A DNA stretch of 64,000 nucleotides. It comes from Sphaerochaeta pleomorpha str. Grapes (GTDB lineage Bacteria > Spirochaetota > Spirochaetia > Sphaerochaetales > Sphaerochaetaceae). Made by a program: the position numbers and the translations under genes. Under the pieces are notes generated by a model. The model was not told the origin of the DNA. It saw nothing but the letters and a program-made list of their open reading frames with translations, and did no database searches. The stretch spans positions 2,046,001 through 2,110,000 of the forward strand of contig NC_016633.1 of NCBI RefSeq assembly GCF_000236685.1. Reading direction: 5' to 3'. Within the stretch, counting starts at the first letter, position 1; each line of letters starts with the position of its first letter. Of this stretch, positions 17,757 through 26,154 are shown piece by piece.

Positions 17757-18869
17757 CTAGTTGAACGGACAGGCGTAGAATAATCCACCTTGGTTCCAAG
17801 GCTTGTTGTAACCGCGGGTAACATGCATGGGAATGCCCAATTCACGGTCAAAGATTTCACCATAGTTGCCACATTGCTTGATAATCTGATAGGACCAGTC
17901 GGTAGCAAGGCCCATCATCGGTCCAAGATCCTTTCCAGTCCCTAGGAAGCTCTTGGTTTCAGGATCTGTCGTAGTAGCCTTTACCTGGTCAATGTTTGCA
18001 CTGGTAATATTGTGTTCATCACCAAACCATAGTGCATTAAGTGTCCATTGGCAGATATCTGCCCAGTTACTATCGCCACCACGAACCGCAATACCAAGCG
18101 GTTCCTTGCTTATAGTCTCTTCAAGACCCTTGAAATTACCTGAATCCCCGAACTGTGACAGGAAAACCACTGCAGATGATTTATCGACGGAAAGGGCATC
18201 AACACGGCCATTGATAAAAGCACTCTTCATCTCATCGAGATTCTCAAACGTTAACGGCTTATAATTAATTTGTTTGCTCGCCATGATTGAAGCAAGGTTG
18301 GTCTCGGTAGTACTTCCAGTCAAAACAGCAATGGAGGCACCTTCCAAGTCATTCATGGTTTCGATTCCCAGGTCCCCACGAACAATGAACGTCTGGCCAT
18401 CATAGAAATACGGAGTCGTAAAATCCAGTCCAAGCTCATTATCACGGGTAAAATTAATAGTTGCGGTGCGAATCAGCAGATCAATTTCCCCACTCTGCAG
18501 TGCAACAAACCGCTCTTTGCTGGTAAGTGGCCGAAATTCCAGTTTGTCTGGAGTTCCAAAAACTGCAACACTAATGGCCTTCGCCAGATCAACCTCGAAT
18601 CCCTTATAGGTACCATCTTCCTGGAGGAAAGAGAATCCAGGGTTTGATGCGTTAACACCTACAACTATATACCCTCGGTCACGGACAGTCTGGAGCATCG
18701 ATTTTTTAGTCGATTCAGGGGTGACAGTAGTTGTTGCAGGGGTTGCTGCAATGGCTGCGACTGTTGTCTCAGTTGTTGTAGTTTTCTCATCCGCGGTATT
18801 GTTAGAGCACGAGGTGAGCACGAGAAGGATTGCCAGGACGGCAAACAAGGAACCCAATGTTTTTTTCAT
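17757..18869 (-). CDS. aapJ: General L-amino-acid ABC transporter, periplasmic binding lipoprotein
   Basis: This 370-residue extracytoplasmic binding protein has a lipoprotein signal: MKK, a hydrophobic stretch, then LTSC with the lipidated Cys at residue 21. A Thr/Ala-rich linker (residues 22-55) tethers the domain. The mature part opens with LQTVRDRGYIVVGVNAS and contains GFEVDLAKAISVAVFG, typical of SBP_bac_3 proteins of the AapJ/BztA type. The Shine-Dalgarno GGGAG lies in the right place. It heads the aapJQMP-GDPD operon and is preceded by a LacI gene on the same strand. Confidence 0.9.
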   Translation of the reverse strand: MKKTLGSLFAVLAILLVLTSCSNNTADEKTTTTETTVAAIAATPATTTVTPESTKKSMLQTVRDRGYIVVGVNASNPGFSFLQEDGTYKGFEVDLAKAISVAVFGTPDKLEFRPLTSKERFVALQSGEIDLLIRTATINFTRDNELGLDFTTPYFYDGQTFIVRGDLGIETMNDLEGASIAVLTGSTTETNLASIMASKQINYKPLTFENLDEMKSAFINGRVDALSVDKSSAVVFLSQFGDSGNFKGLEETISKEPLGIAVRGGDSNWADICQWTLNALWFGDEHNITSANIDQVKATTTDPETKSFLGTGKDLGPMMGLATDWSYQIIKQCGNYGEIFDRELGIPMHVTRGYNKPWNQGGLFYACPFN

Positions 18870-18898
18870 AGCACACTCCCAAATTAAGATTCTCTAAG

Positions 18899-18919
18899 AC
18901 TTATTTTCGGTAAAACCGA
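18899..18919 (-). promoter_or_regulatory. Inverted repeat between lacI and aapJ
   Basis: TTTCGGT-TTT-ACCGAAA on the minus strand lies in the 55-bp gap between the LacI stop and the aapJ start. It could be a hairpin ending the lacI transcript (no T-run follows) or an operator for aapJ. Its centre does not match the usual CG-centred LacI operator. Confidence 0.4.
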
Positions 18920-18924
18920 AATAA

Positions 18925-19956
18925 TTACCTCCAAAAACTCATAGCAGGAATATAGGGAACTGAAACCTTTTCTCCTTTCTCAATTTGCATTACCAGTGTT
19001 TCAACAGCCCTTTCTGCTATTTGCTGGGTATCTTGGATCGTAAACAACAGATGATTGGCTACACAGTCCAAAACCCCCTTCTGTACGACTAAATCCTGAG
19101 TGACCGAAAACCCATCAACGGTGAGAAATTCCGGAGTACAGTCCCTGAACCGGGAAGCATCCAGGGACTTCAATAGATAGGGCATATAAAAGCCTGAATA
19201 GAGGAATATGGCCTCAGGTTCCTCTTTTAAATTGTCCAAAACCTCAGTGAGGGTAGTATCGGCTTTATGTTCTCCTCCCCTAAGGGAAAAACTTACTTCC
19301 CAAGGCATTAAGTGTGCATCAATCATTGCTTTTCTATACCCTTCCCTTCTGAGTATCAGGGTGGTATTCAAGGGCTGCCCTTCACGATTCAGAAATAAAA
19401 TATTGCGGGGGTGTTTCTTTTTCAATATCTGACTAGTCATCGAATAGGCAATCTGGAAATGGTCAGAGGAAACAATGGGAACAGAAATGCCCTTGGCATA
19501 TCGATCAACAAATACAAACGGAAACCGGGCGTTCAGCATATCCTGGTAGTTTCCTTTTGCCTCGGAAGTCTCCGAAAGGGAAGCTATCAACATGCCATCG
19601 AAAAGACCACTCTGGTACAGTCGAAGAGACTCAAACTCTTTTTGGGAATCATTAAACGTATTTATGGTGATTGCACTGTAGCCTCTCGCCCAGGCCGATT
19701 GTTCAACGTAATAGATTAATTCACTAAAAAACCCAAATGGCGTATAAGGGACTACTATCCCAAGTATATGGCTCCTCTTTGACTTAAGGGCACTGGCAAG
19801 TTTATTGGGCACATAATTGTTTTCCTTTGCAACAGCAAAGATTCTCTGTCGGGTAATTTCGGATACTCGGGTCGGCTTATTGTTGAGTACAAGGGAAACC
19901 AAAGTTACCGAGACCCCAGCTTGTTCAGCAATTATTTTTAAAGTAGGTTTTGCCAT
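18925..19956 (-). CDS. LacI-family transcriptional regulator
   Basis: This 343-residue repressor has the N-terminal HTH (KIIAEQAGVSVTLVSLVLNN, residues 6-25) and hinge helix NKLASALKSKRSHILGIVVPY, followed by a periplasmic-binding-protein-like effector domain. It carries a clear Shine-Dalgarno (GAGGAAG). An almost perfect 20-bp CG-centred palindrome lies about 40 bp upstream, directly after a TATACT box, so it very probably represses its own gene and perhaps the following aap operon. Most LacI proteins sense sugars or nucleosides, and the effector here is unknown. Confidence 0.88.
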   Translation of the reverse strand: MAKPTLKIIAEQAGVSVTLVSLVLNNKPTRVSEITRQRIFAVAKENNYVPNKLASALKSKRSHILGIVVPYTPFGFFSELIYYVEQSAWARGYSAITINTFNDSQKEFESLRLYQSGLFDGMLIASLSETSEAKGNYQDMLNARFPFVFVDRYAKGISVPIVSSDHFQIAYSMTSQILKKKHPRNILFLNREGQPLNTTLILRREGYRKAMIDAHLMPWEVSFSLRGGEHKADTTLTEVLDNLKEEPEAIFLYSGFYMPYLLKSLDASRFRDCTPEFLTVDGFSVTQDLVVQKGVLDCVANHLLFTIQDTQQIAERAVETLVMQIEKGEKVSVPYIPAMSFWR

Positions 19957-19994
19957 TTACTTCCTCATCTTATTGAGCTGAAACGTTATGCTGT

Positions 19995-20014
19995 ATGCTA
20001 AATCGTTTTAGCAT
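19995..20014 (-). promoter_or_regulatory. LacI-type operator upstream of the lacI-aap operon
   Basis: ATGCTAAA-TCGT-TTTAGCAT is a 20-bp palindrome with 8-bp arms and a central CG, the layout of LacI-family operators. On the minus strand a TATACT -10 box (20021-20026) lies 6 bp upstream, so the operator covers the expected transcription start. Confidence 0.7.
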
Positions 20015-20153
20015 GGTTATAGTATATATTAGGTTTTAAAAAAACGCGAAAAGATTTTATGATTTTTTTTATTGATACAGACCTTGGGAGCGGAAACCCT
20101 GATAGGATTCTCCTACACATGGATACAGAGTGCCTATGCAGGGAAAATTAGTA

Positions 20154-20179
20154 GAAACAGATTGCCCGGGACCTGTTTC
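20154..20179 (-). terminator. Possible terminator hairpin after the small exported-protein gene
   Basis: GAAACAG (20154-20160) pairs with CTGTTTC (20173-20179) around a CCCGGG-containing loop, about 50 bp past the stop of the minus-strand gene at 20231. No T-run follows, so it is a weak terminator candidate. Nothing else was recognised in 20041-20230. Confidence 0.3.
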
Positions 20180-20230
20180 ATTCACTAAGGAAGGGGTACT
20201 GAGGCAAGGTAAGATTGATACTCTTTTGTA

Positions 20231-20695
20231 TTACATATCCAAGACAAGACTGAAAGCTACGTTGCTTTCATAGTTTCCTGAATCCCCCTCCAAGGGTTTC
20301 TCAATTTTTGCCCACAGCCTAGAGACATGTACAACCTGAAGGCTATCAGGACTGGCTGAGTAATGGAAAACTGCTTTGTCTATCGGCTTCAGTATTCCCT
20401 TTTCCTCATAGAAAAGTGAATAGCCAATGCTCCTATCGCCATCGGTAAGCGAGGAATGGGCTACCGTAACCGTACCGATCCCTTTTTGTTTAGCAGCCAA
20501 AGCAAGGTCACAGATTGGCAAAAAATCGCCTTGCTTTGAAGATTCAGTCATTTGGGCAATGTCAAAGCGAACCTGTGTCCCTGAGGTTTGCAGGGTTATC
20601 GCTGAAAAAAGGAGACAAGAAGTCGAAAGCTGCAGAATTAGAAAAGCAAGGAAAAATTTTCTGCAATGAAACCCAATACTACCCATCCTATCCAT
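20231..20695 (-). CDS. Small exported protein of unknown function
   Basis: I do not recognise this family. The 154-residue product begins with basic residues and a hydrophobic core (KFFLAFLILQLSTSCLLFSA), consistent with a signal peptide. The mature part is short and beta-rich in appearance (ITLQTSGTQVRFDIAQM; GIGTVTVAHSSLTDGDRSIGYSLFYEE; ESNVAFSLVLDM). It has no visible enzyme motif. The start could also be the Met at residue 4. It stands alone between the lacI promoter and serine dehydratase. Confidence 0.55.
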   Translation of the reverse strand: MDRMGSIGFHCRKFFLAFLILQLSTSCLLFSAITLQTSGTQVRFDIAQMTESSKQGDFLPICDLALAAKQKGIGTVTVAHSSLTDGDRSIGYSLFYEEKGILKPIDKAVFHYSASPDSLQVVHVSRLWAKIEKPLEGDSGNYESNVAFSLVLDM

Positions 20696-20885
20696 TACCC
20701 CATGTATAAAACATCATGCCAAGGAACAATACTATACAGGAAAAACCTATGTCAATAGTATGAAAAGATTGGAACAAAGGTTACCTGTTACTGTATTGAT
20801 GAATTTACACTAATTACATATGCTACTTATCTAATAAGAATTGCTAACCTATGTCACAGGAAATCAGATTACCAATAGCAAGAAC

Positions 20886-22094
20886 TCAACTCATAACCTT
20901 GGCAAGGCCACCACGGGAAGTTTCCCGATACAGGGAAGGAAGCGCCTGCCCAGTTTCCATCATTACTTCAATTACATTATCAAAGGAGACTTTATGCCTG
21001 CCATCGCCCAATAAGGCATAAGTACAGTGGTCAATGGAACGCATCGTAGCAAGTGCATTCCTTTCAATGCAGGGGATCTGTACCAATCCACGCATAGGGT
21101 CACAGGTCAAGCCCAGATGATGCTCAAGACCCATCTCCGCCGCATACTCCACCTGATAGATAGTCCCTCCCAGCAATTGGGTTGCAGCCCCACTGGCCAT
21201 GGCACAGGCTACACCCACCTCGCCCTGGCAACCAACCTCTGCCCCGCTGATCGAACCATTGGTTTTCACCACATTGCCGATTATACCGGCGGTGAGCAAA
21301 GCCCTGAGAATTTTGATCTTTGGAAATTTATACTGTTTTGCAAGGTAATAGATTACCCCTGGCAAAACACCGCAACTGCCACAGGTAGGGGCAGTCACAA
21401 TCTTGCCTCCACCTGCATTCTCTTCCGAGACAGCAAGCGCATAGCTCAGGGCAAGTGCCGTATTACCCAGTGGACCGGTAAATTCAGCGGCCTTGGCATT
21501 ATATTGCCAGGCTTTTCGTTGTAGCTTGAGTCCGCCGGGAAGAACGCCCTCGGCATTGAGCCCATTTTCAACAGCTTCAGACATAACAGACCAAACTTCT
21601 TCAACAAAGGAAAGAATCTCCATTCCTTCAAACTGAATGACAAATTCCCACAGTTGCATCCCTTCCTGATTACAATAATCGAGAATCTGGCGCATGGTAC
21701 TGTATTCTTTGGGATAAATCTGGGGAGGATCCGCTTCTGCATGGCCTTCGATGACAACCCTTCCCCCGCCTACACTGTAATAGGTCTGTTCAGACAAGAG
21801 ATTATTATTCCTATCGAAAGAACGCAACGTGAGGGCGTTCGGGTGGTAGGGTTTCTCGATATCGGGAAACCATACTATCTCGACAGGTTTTGAAGAAGCT
21901 TCGAAAACCTCGCGGATAGCCTTGTCAGTCAAGTGCCCTTTTCCGGTTGCAGCTAAACTTCCATACAAGTCGGCCTCAAAACGACATGCTTCCTGGTTGT
22001 TTGACAGGAAGTGGGTAGCAGAGAAACGAGGCCCCATAGTATGGCTGCTTGAGGGTCCATACCCAATTCTATACAGTTGGCGCAATGATTCCAT
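20886..22094 (-). CDS. sdaA: L-serine ammonia-lyase (Fe-S serine dehydratase), single-chain
   Basis: This 402-residue enzyme deaminates L-serine to pyruvate, feeding fermentation. The N-terminal beta domain shows the signature YGPSSSHTMGPRFSA. The C-terminal alpha domain shows TAPTCGSCGVLPGV, GAEVGCQGEVGVACAMASGAA and CDPMRGLVQIPCIERNA, whose cysteines can supply the oxygen-sensitive [4Fe-4S] cluster. Both domains sit in one chain, as in E. coli SdaA. It lies about 45 bp after a lipoprotein gene on the same strand. The start lacks a close Shine-Dalgarno sequence, and a weak -10-like TACAGT lies 6 nt before it. Confidence 0.9.
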   Translation of the reverse strand: MESLRQLYRIGYGPSSSHTMGPRFSATHFLSNNQEACRFEADLYGSLAATGKGHLTDKAIREVFEASSKPVEIVWFPDIEKPYHPNALTLRSFDRNNNLLSEQTYYSVGGGRVVIEGHAEADPPQIYPKEYSTMRQILDYCNQEGMQLWEFVIQFEGMEILSFVEEVWSVMSEAVENGLNAEGVLPGGLKLQRKAWQYNAKAAEFTGPLGNTALALSYALAVSEENAGGGKIVTAPTCGSCGVLPGVIYYLAKQYKFPKIKILRALLTAGIIGNVVKTNGSISGAEVGCQGEVGVACAMASGAATQLLGGTIYQVEYAAEMGLEHHLGLTCDPMRGLVQIPCIERNALATMRSIDHCTYALLGDGRHKVSFDNVIEVMMETGQALPSLYRETSRGGLAKVMS

Positions 22095-22139
22095 GTAATG
22101 ACTGTACCCTTTTGGAGAATAAAAGGGAAGATAGGGAAA

Positions 22140-22883
22140 CTACCAGGAAGGTGCCTCACGAAGACTTGAAAATGAAGTTTTCGTATAAATATCGACAAAA
22201 ACCTTAAGCATCAGGTCGTCTTCTTTATTGAGAAAACAGTGCAGGCCATCACTGAGTAATAAACCTACCCCGCCATCGCCAAGCTGGGACCAGAACGCCC
22301 CGTCCGACTCACGTTCCCCCACCCAGTATCCTGGGGGTATATCCTCAATACACACTGAAACGGGTTCAAGGAAATCAAGAGAAGAAGCGGAAAGCTCTCC
22401 ATTGGAGAGATCCTTTGCAAACAAATGATAATCGAATAGGCTGAAATCTTCTTTTCTATTCCTGAATACCTGTAGAACCATCGGGTAATTCAGCGTGGAA
22501 ACAGCATCATATTCGCTTTGTGAAAGCGATAGAAGCTGATCACACAAAGCCCCCTCATCCTGATTAAGCATAATGGGTTTCCTGTCAGTCGGTATACAGG
22601 CCCCACCGTAGGGGAATAAAAAACCGAGCGGATAGGCACAGATAAAGGTTGTTTTACCCCTTGGAACCTGAATGGAGACCGAATGCACATCTTTACCGAT
22701 ATAACGCTTCTGCACACCACCTGACCCATCAGACCAACAGAGGGTGTACCAAAGACTTTTCGTTGCGGCATCTTCCCAAGGGTGTTTGCCTGCAAGTGTT
22801 ACTTGTATGGAAAACAGGGAGATTGGGTCCAGACTACAGCTACAGGTGACAAAAAAAATAAATAAAAGTAGAATTTTTTTCAC
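22140..22883 (-). CDS. Putative lipoprotein of unknown function
   Basis: This protein is about 247 residues if it starts at GTG 22883, which gives a clean lipoprotein leader (MKKILLLFIFFVTCSCS) with a Cys-containing cleavage region at residues 14-16. An in-frame TTG at 22904 would add seven residues and weaken the leader. The mature part has no recognised domain. Trp, Tyr and Gly are frequent (WYTLCWSDGSGGVQKRYIG; PPGYWVGERESDGAFWSQLGDGGVG), and the C-terminal half has a beta-sandwich-like look. It is likely anchored in the cell envelope. Confidence 0.55.
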   Translation of the reverse strand: MKKILLLFIFFVTCSCSLDPISLFSIQVTLAGKHPWEDAATKSLWYTLCWSDGSGGVQKRYIGKDVHSVSIQVPRGKTTFICAYPLGFLFPYGGACIPTDRKPIMLNQDEGALCDQLLSLSQSEYDAVSTLNYPMVLQVFRNRKEDFSLFDYHLFAKDLSNGELSASSLDFLEPVSVCIEDIPPGYWVGERESDGAFWSQLGDGGVGLLLSDGLHCFLNKEDDLMLKVFVDIYTKTSFSSLREAPSW

Positions 22884-22959
22884 AAAGAGAAGAGAAGAAA
22901 ACAAAGCTATATCGCTTTAATGATAGCCTAAAACCTATTACACATAGCAATTTTATCTA

Positions 22960-23499
22960 TTATAACCGATTCTCAAGCATTCGAAGTTGCTGTAGATAAT
23001 CGTTTCTGTAGCGCTCGAAAAGGGTTCTAAAGGCTTCGGTTCTATAATCAGCATAGGTCCAGGGAAGTGCATTGAAACAGTGTCCATGATAGATAAGGGT
23101 TGTCTCGGCATAGATCCCGTCATGAAGGGGAATCCTATGGGATCGGTTTTTAGTGGTAGCCAGGATAAAACTTCCGGCAGAGAGAATCCCGGGATCGAGA
23201 TTGATCTTTCGATTACCCTTGTCTGCAAATAGTTGCTCGATCTCGTTGGTTTCAAGCTTTATCGTTGCCAGCAAAGAAGGGTCGACAAGGTCCTTAAACA
23301 CAATAAAACAACGAAAGGGTTGCCCTCCCATTTCCTTGTTGTAATAATCGGTAAACAGGAAAGGAACGTGTTCGCTTTCCTCCTGTATGGGACCGAACCG
23401 CTGCACGAGTGTCTCGATGAGACGCTCATGCAAGGATTCGTCGGAGGACAGTACTCCCATTACCAGCTTTTGGAGTTCAAACTGGCATAACCTGCCCAT
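22960..23499 (-). CDS. DUF4416 family protein
   Basis: This 179-residue protein matches DUF4416: LVMGVLSSDE at the start, RFGPIQEES, FTDYYNKEMGGQPFRCFIVF, IKLETNEIEQLF, RKINLDPGILS, ATTKNRSHRIPLHDGIYAETTLIY and WTYADYRTEAF. The biochemical function of the family is unknown; it occurs in spirochaetes and delta-proteobacteria. The ATG follows the stop of the aromatic fusion gene by one base, so it is translated from the same mRNA. Confidence 0.8.
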   Translation of the reverse strand: MGRLCQFELQKLVMGVLSSDESLHERLIETLVQRFGPIQEESEHVPFLFTDYYNKEMGGQPFRCFIVFKDLVDPSLLATIKLETNEIEQLFADKGNRKINLDPGILSAGSFILATTKNRSHRIPLHDGIYAETTLIYHGHCFNALPWTYADYRTEAFRTLFERYRNDYLQQLRMLENRL

Positions 23500-23500
23500 T

Positions 23501-25411
23501 TCAAAGAGCCGCCGTAAAGGTACCGAGGACCCGAGCCGAGGAACAGCAACCCTTCAATTCATCCAAGGCAATTGTAAAGGCGCCTTCCTCCCCAAGCTCA
23601 GTCTCGACGAAGAAGGAGTATTCCCACGGCTTTCCGGGAATCGGCCTCGATTCCAGTTTCTTCATATTAAGGCCATGCTTGGAAAGAATGGACAAGGCTT
23701 CAAACAGAGCTCCCGGATGATCACCTACGGTAAACTGGAGCGAAGCCCTGTTCACTGGGGCAGCAGACCGGAAAAGGGAAGCGTTCTCCTCCCTGCAGAT
23801 AATATAAAACCTTGTATAGTTACGGGGGTTGCTTTCAATCCCTTCACTCAAGATTTCCATATCATGGAATCTGGCAGCCGGTGCTCCGGCAATAGCAGCT
23901 TTTGTCGGGTCGAGTGTCTTTTTCACGAAAGAAACAGACCCAGCGGTATCGAAGAAGGGCACAGCCTCTGCCCAAGGCATCTCGTTTTTCAAGAAATCTG
24001 CACACTGGGCAAGCCCTTGCGGATGGGAATAGATATGGGTAATCTGCTCCTTCTTTGTACCGGGAAGGACAATGAGGTTATGAATGATGCGAACCTGTTG
24101 CTCCCCGACCACCTGTATTCCTGGATGGCTGATGAGCAAATCGAGGTTATCGTTGATTGTTCCCCCCAGGGTATTCTCAACAGGGACTACCCCATAGGCA
24201 GCTTTTCCCTGCATGACTGCATCAAAAACATCGGCAAAGGATTTACAAGGCAGAACCGATGATTTCTCGTCGAAAGCCCTGCGAACGGCAAGTTCACTGT
24301 ATGCACCACGTTCCCCCTGGAAGGCTATGGCTTGGTTGAAAGTAGAATACGCTTCTCCCTGTTTCTGGGTAAGGGAAGAAGGGATAATGCGTGGAATTCT
24401 CTCAAGCGATTTCCCGACAACAGGGGCAAGCGCCTGGATATCACGCATCAGTTTCTCAAACTGAGAGGGATAAAGAGACTGGGGACCGTCACTGAAAGCT
24501 TTTTCAGGATGGTCATGCACTTCCACGATAAGGCCGGAAGCTCCACTGGCAACGATGGCAAGACTCATAGGATTAACCATATCCCTGAGACCTGTAGCAT
24601 GGCTGGGGTCCCCGATAACAGGCAGGTGTGTCATTTTCTGGACTACAGGGATGGCACTACAATCGAGCGTATTTCGGGTAGCACGCTCAAATGTGCGGAT
24701 ACCCCGCTCACACAGGACTATCTGGTCAGTCCCGCTAGCCATGAGGTATTCTGCGGCCATGAGCCATTCTTCGAGCGTTGCGCACAGGCCCCTTTTCAAG
24801 AGGACCGGCATACCTGTCTTTCCGACTGCCTTGAGCAATTCGAAATTCTGCATATTCCTTGCCCCGATCTGGAACATGTCAATATAGTTTTTCATGAGGT
24901 CAACATCGGAAGGACTCACGATTTCTGTGGTTACCGGCATGCCGTACTTTTCGCCGGCTTCCTTGAGGTATTGCAGACCCTCTTCACCAAGACCTTGGAA
25001 TGCATAGGGGGAAGTCCGGGGTTTGAACGCCCCACCTCGTAAAATTACCGCACCGGCTTCACGCACCAGACCGGCAATGGTAGAAATCTGCTCACGCGAC
25101 TCGATGGCGCAGGGACCTGCCATGACAGCAATCCTGTTTCCCCCGATCTTCACGTTACCGACCGTTACGATGGTGTCTTCTTTTTTCAGTTCCCTCGAGG
25201 CAAGTTTATAGGGTTTGCTGATAGGGACTACACTCGCAACACCGTCAAGCATCTCTACTTCACGGATATCGAGACCGCTCTGACCTACTGCCCCGAAGAC
25301 AGTCTCTTCCTGTCCAATGATTTCCTTTACAGTATAACCTTTGTTTTCCAGAAAGGACCTGAGGCTCTCGCGTTGTGCTTCATGTATATTTTTCTTGAGT
25401 ACGATAATCAT
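23501..25411 (-). CDS. DAHP synthase fused to prephenate dehydratase with ACT domain
   Basis: This 636-residue fusion joins the first step of the shikimate pathway to the committed step of phenylalanine synthesis. Residues 1-345 are an AroF/AroQ-linked-type DAHP synthase (N-terminal ferredoxin-like VLKKNIHEAQ; VMAGPCAIESREQ; LRGGAFKPRTSPYAFQG; DPSHATG). Residues 365-540 are prephenate dehydratase (AFQGERGAYSELA; VPVENTLGGTI; the catalytic NYTRFYII). Residues 555-630 are an ACT domain (HPGALFEALSILSKHGLNMKKLESRP) that should bind phenylalanine. One chain lets Phe feedback act on both ends of the pathway. No chorismate mutase domain is present. Confidence 0.9.
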   Translation of the reverse strand: MIIVLKKNIHEAQRESLRSFLENKGYTVKEIIGQEETVFGAVGQSGLDIREVEMLDGVASVVPISKPYKLASRELKKEDTIVTVGNVKIGGNRIAVMAGPCAIESREQISTIAGLVREAGAVILRGGAFKPRTSPYAFQGLGEEGLQYLKEAGEKYGMPVTTEIVSPSDVDLMKNYIDMFQIGARNMQNFELLKAVGKTGMPVLLKRGLCATLEEWLMAAEYLMASGTDQIVLCERGIRTFERATRNTLDCSAIPVVQKMTHLPVIGDPSHATGLRDMVNPMSLAIVASGASGLIVEVHDHPEKAFSDGPQSLYPSQFEKLMRDIQALAPVVGKSLERIPRIIPSSLTQKQGEAYSTFNQAIAFQGERGAYSELAVRRAFDEKSSVLPCKSFADVFDAVMQGKAAYGVVPVENTLGGTINDNLDLLISHPGIQVVGEQQVRIIHNLIVLPGTKKEQITHIYSHPQGLAQCADFLKNEMPWAEAVPFFDTAGSVSFVKKTLDPTKAAIAGAPAARFHDMEILSEGIESNPRNYTRFYIICREENASLFRSAAPVNRASLQFTVGDHPGALFEALSILSKHGLNMKKLESRPIPGKPWEYSFFVETELGEEGAFTIALDELKGCCSSARVLGTFTAAL

Positions 25412-25417
25412 GGGACA

Positions 25418-25446
25418 ACGCTAGAATGTATCAAAAAAAAGGTCAA
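25418..25446 (-). promoter_or_regulatory. Promoter of the aromatic fusion gene, leaderless type
   Basis: On the minus strand, TTGACC (25441-25446), 17 bp, then TAGCGT (25418-25423), 6 nt before the ATG. The -35 is good and the -10 is weak. No Shine-Dalgarno is present. Confidence 0.45.
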
Positions 25447-25453
25447 GGGAACA

Positions 25454-25482
25454 TTGCCTTTTTCAGCTCATCATGGTATCAG
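25454..25482 (+). promoter_or_regulatory. nth promoter, leaderless type
   Basis: TTGCCT (25454-25459), 17 bp, TATCAG (25477-25482), then 7 nt to ATG 25490. It diverges from the promoter of the aromatic fusion gene and shares its 78-bp gap. Confidence 0.6.
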
Positions 25483-25489
25483 AATTATC

Positions 25490-26152
25490 ATGGAAGACCA
25501 ATATTGGGTAGATTTGTTTTCCCGCTTTGGGTCAACGATCAAGAAGGAAGGAGGGAAACTCCCTTCTGTCTCGGCAATTGCCTTGGAAAAACAGGACCCT
25601 TTCAGGGTTCTTGTCTCTACGCTCATATCACTGAGGACCAAGGATGAGGTGACCTTACAGGCAAGCAGGAAACTTTTTTCCCTCGCAGATACACCTCATG
25701 CCATGCTCTTGCTTGGGCAAAAAGCCATCGAAGAAGCTATCTACCCTGCCGGTTTCTATAAGACGAAGGCAAAGAACCTACTTGCCATAAGCGAAATCCT
25801 GGAAATGACCTACAATGGGAAGGTCCCCTCTTCCAGCGAAAAACTCCTTCAGCTTCCGGGGGTAGGGATAAAAACGGCAAACCTTACGCTGAACCTGGGA
25901 TTCGGGATCGAGGCAATCTGCGTGGATTGCCATGTACACCAGATTGCAAACAGGATGGGCTGGGTTGCTACAAAAACGCCCGAGCAGACAGAACAGGCCC
26001 TCCAGACTGTCATGCCAAAGCGTTTTTGGATTCCACTCAACGAACTTTTGGTCGTTTACGGACAATATATCTGTACCTCGGTAAGCCCTTGGTGCAGCAA
26101 GTGCAGCGAAACGGCAACCTGTTTGAAAAACGGGGTAAAGAAAGAGCGGTAA
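25490..26152 (+). CDS. nth: Endonuclease III (DNA glycosylase/AP lyase)
   Basis: This 220-residue base-excision-repair enzyme has the helix-hairpin-helix LPGVGIKTANLTL with the catalytic Lys, and the catalytic Asp in VDCHVHQI. The C-terminal cluster has the exact C-x6-C-x2-C-x5-C spacing (CTSVSPWCSKCSETATC) for a [4Fe-4S] centre. A longer in-frame start at 25373 would run into the divergent gene. ATG 25490 fits the family N-terminus and the promoter. Its stop lies 3 bp from the stop of a convergent membrane-protein gene. Confidence 0.9.
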   Translation: MEDQYWVDLFSRFGSTIKKEGGKLPSVSAIALEKQDPFRVLVSTLISLRTKDEVTLQASRKLFSLADTPHAMLLLGQKAIEEAIYPAGFYKTKAKNLLAISEILEMTYNGKVPSSSEKLLQLPGVGIKTANLTLNLGFGIEAICVDCHVHQIANRMGWVATKTPEQTEQALQTVMPKRFWIPLNELLVVYGQYICTSVSPWCSKCSETATCLKNGVKKER

Positions 26153-26154
26153 GC

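Noticed and set aside
23387-24262. 291-codon plus-strand ORF opposite the aromatic fusion gene
   Set aside because: It is antisense to the prephenate dehydratase and DUF4416 genes, whose domains are unmistakable; the product has no recognisable domain.
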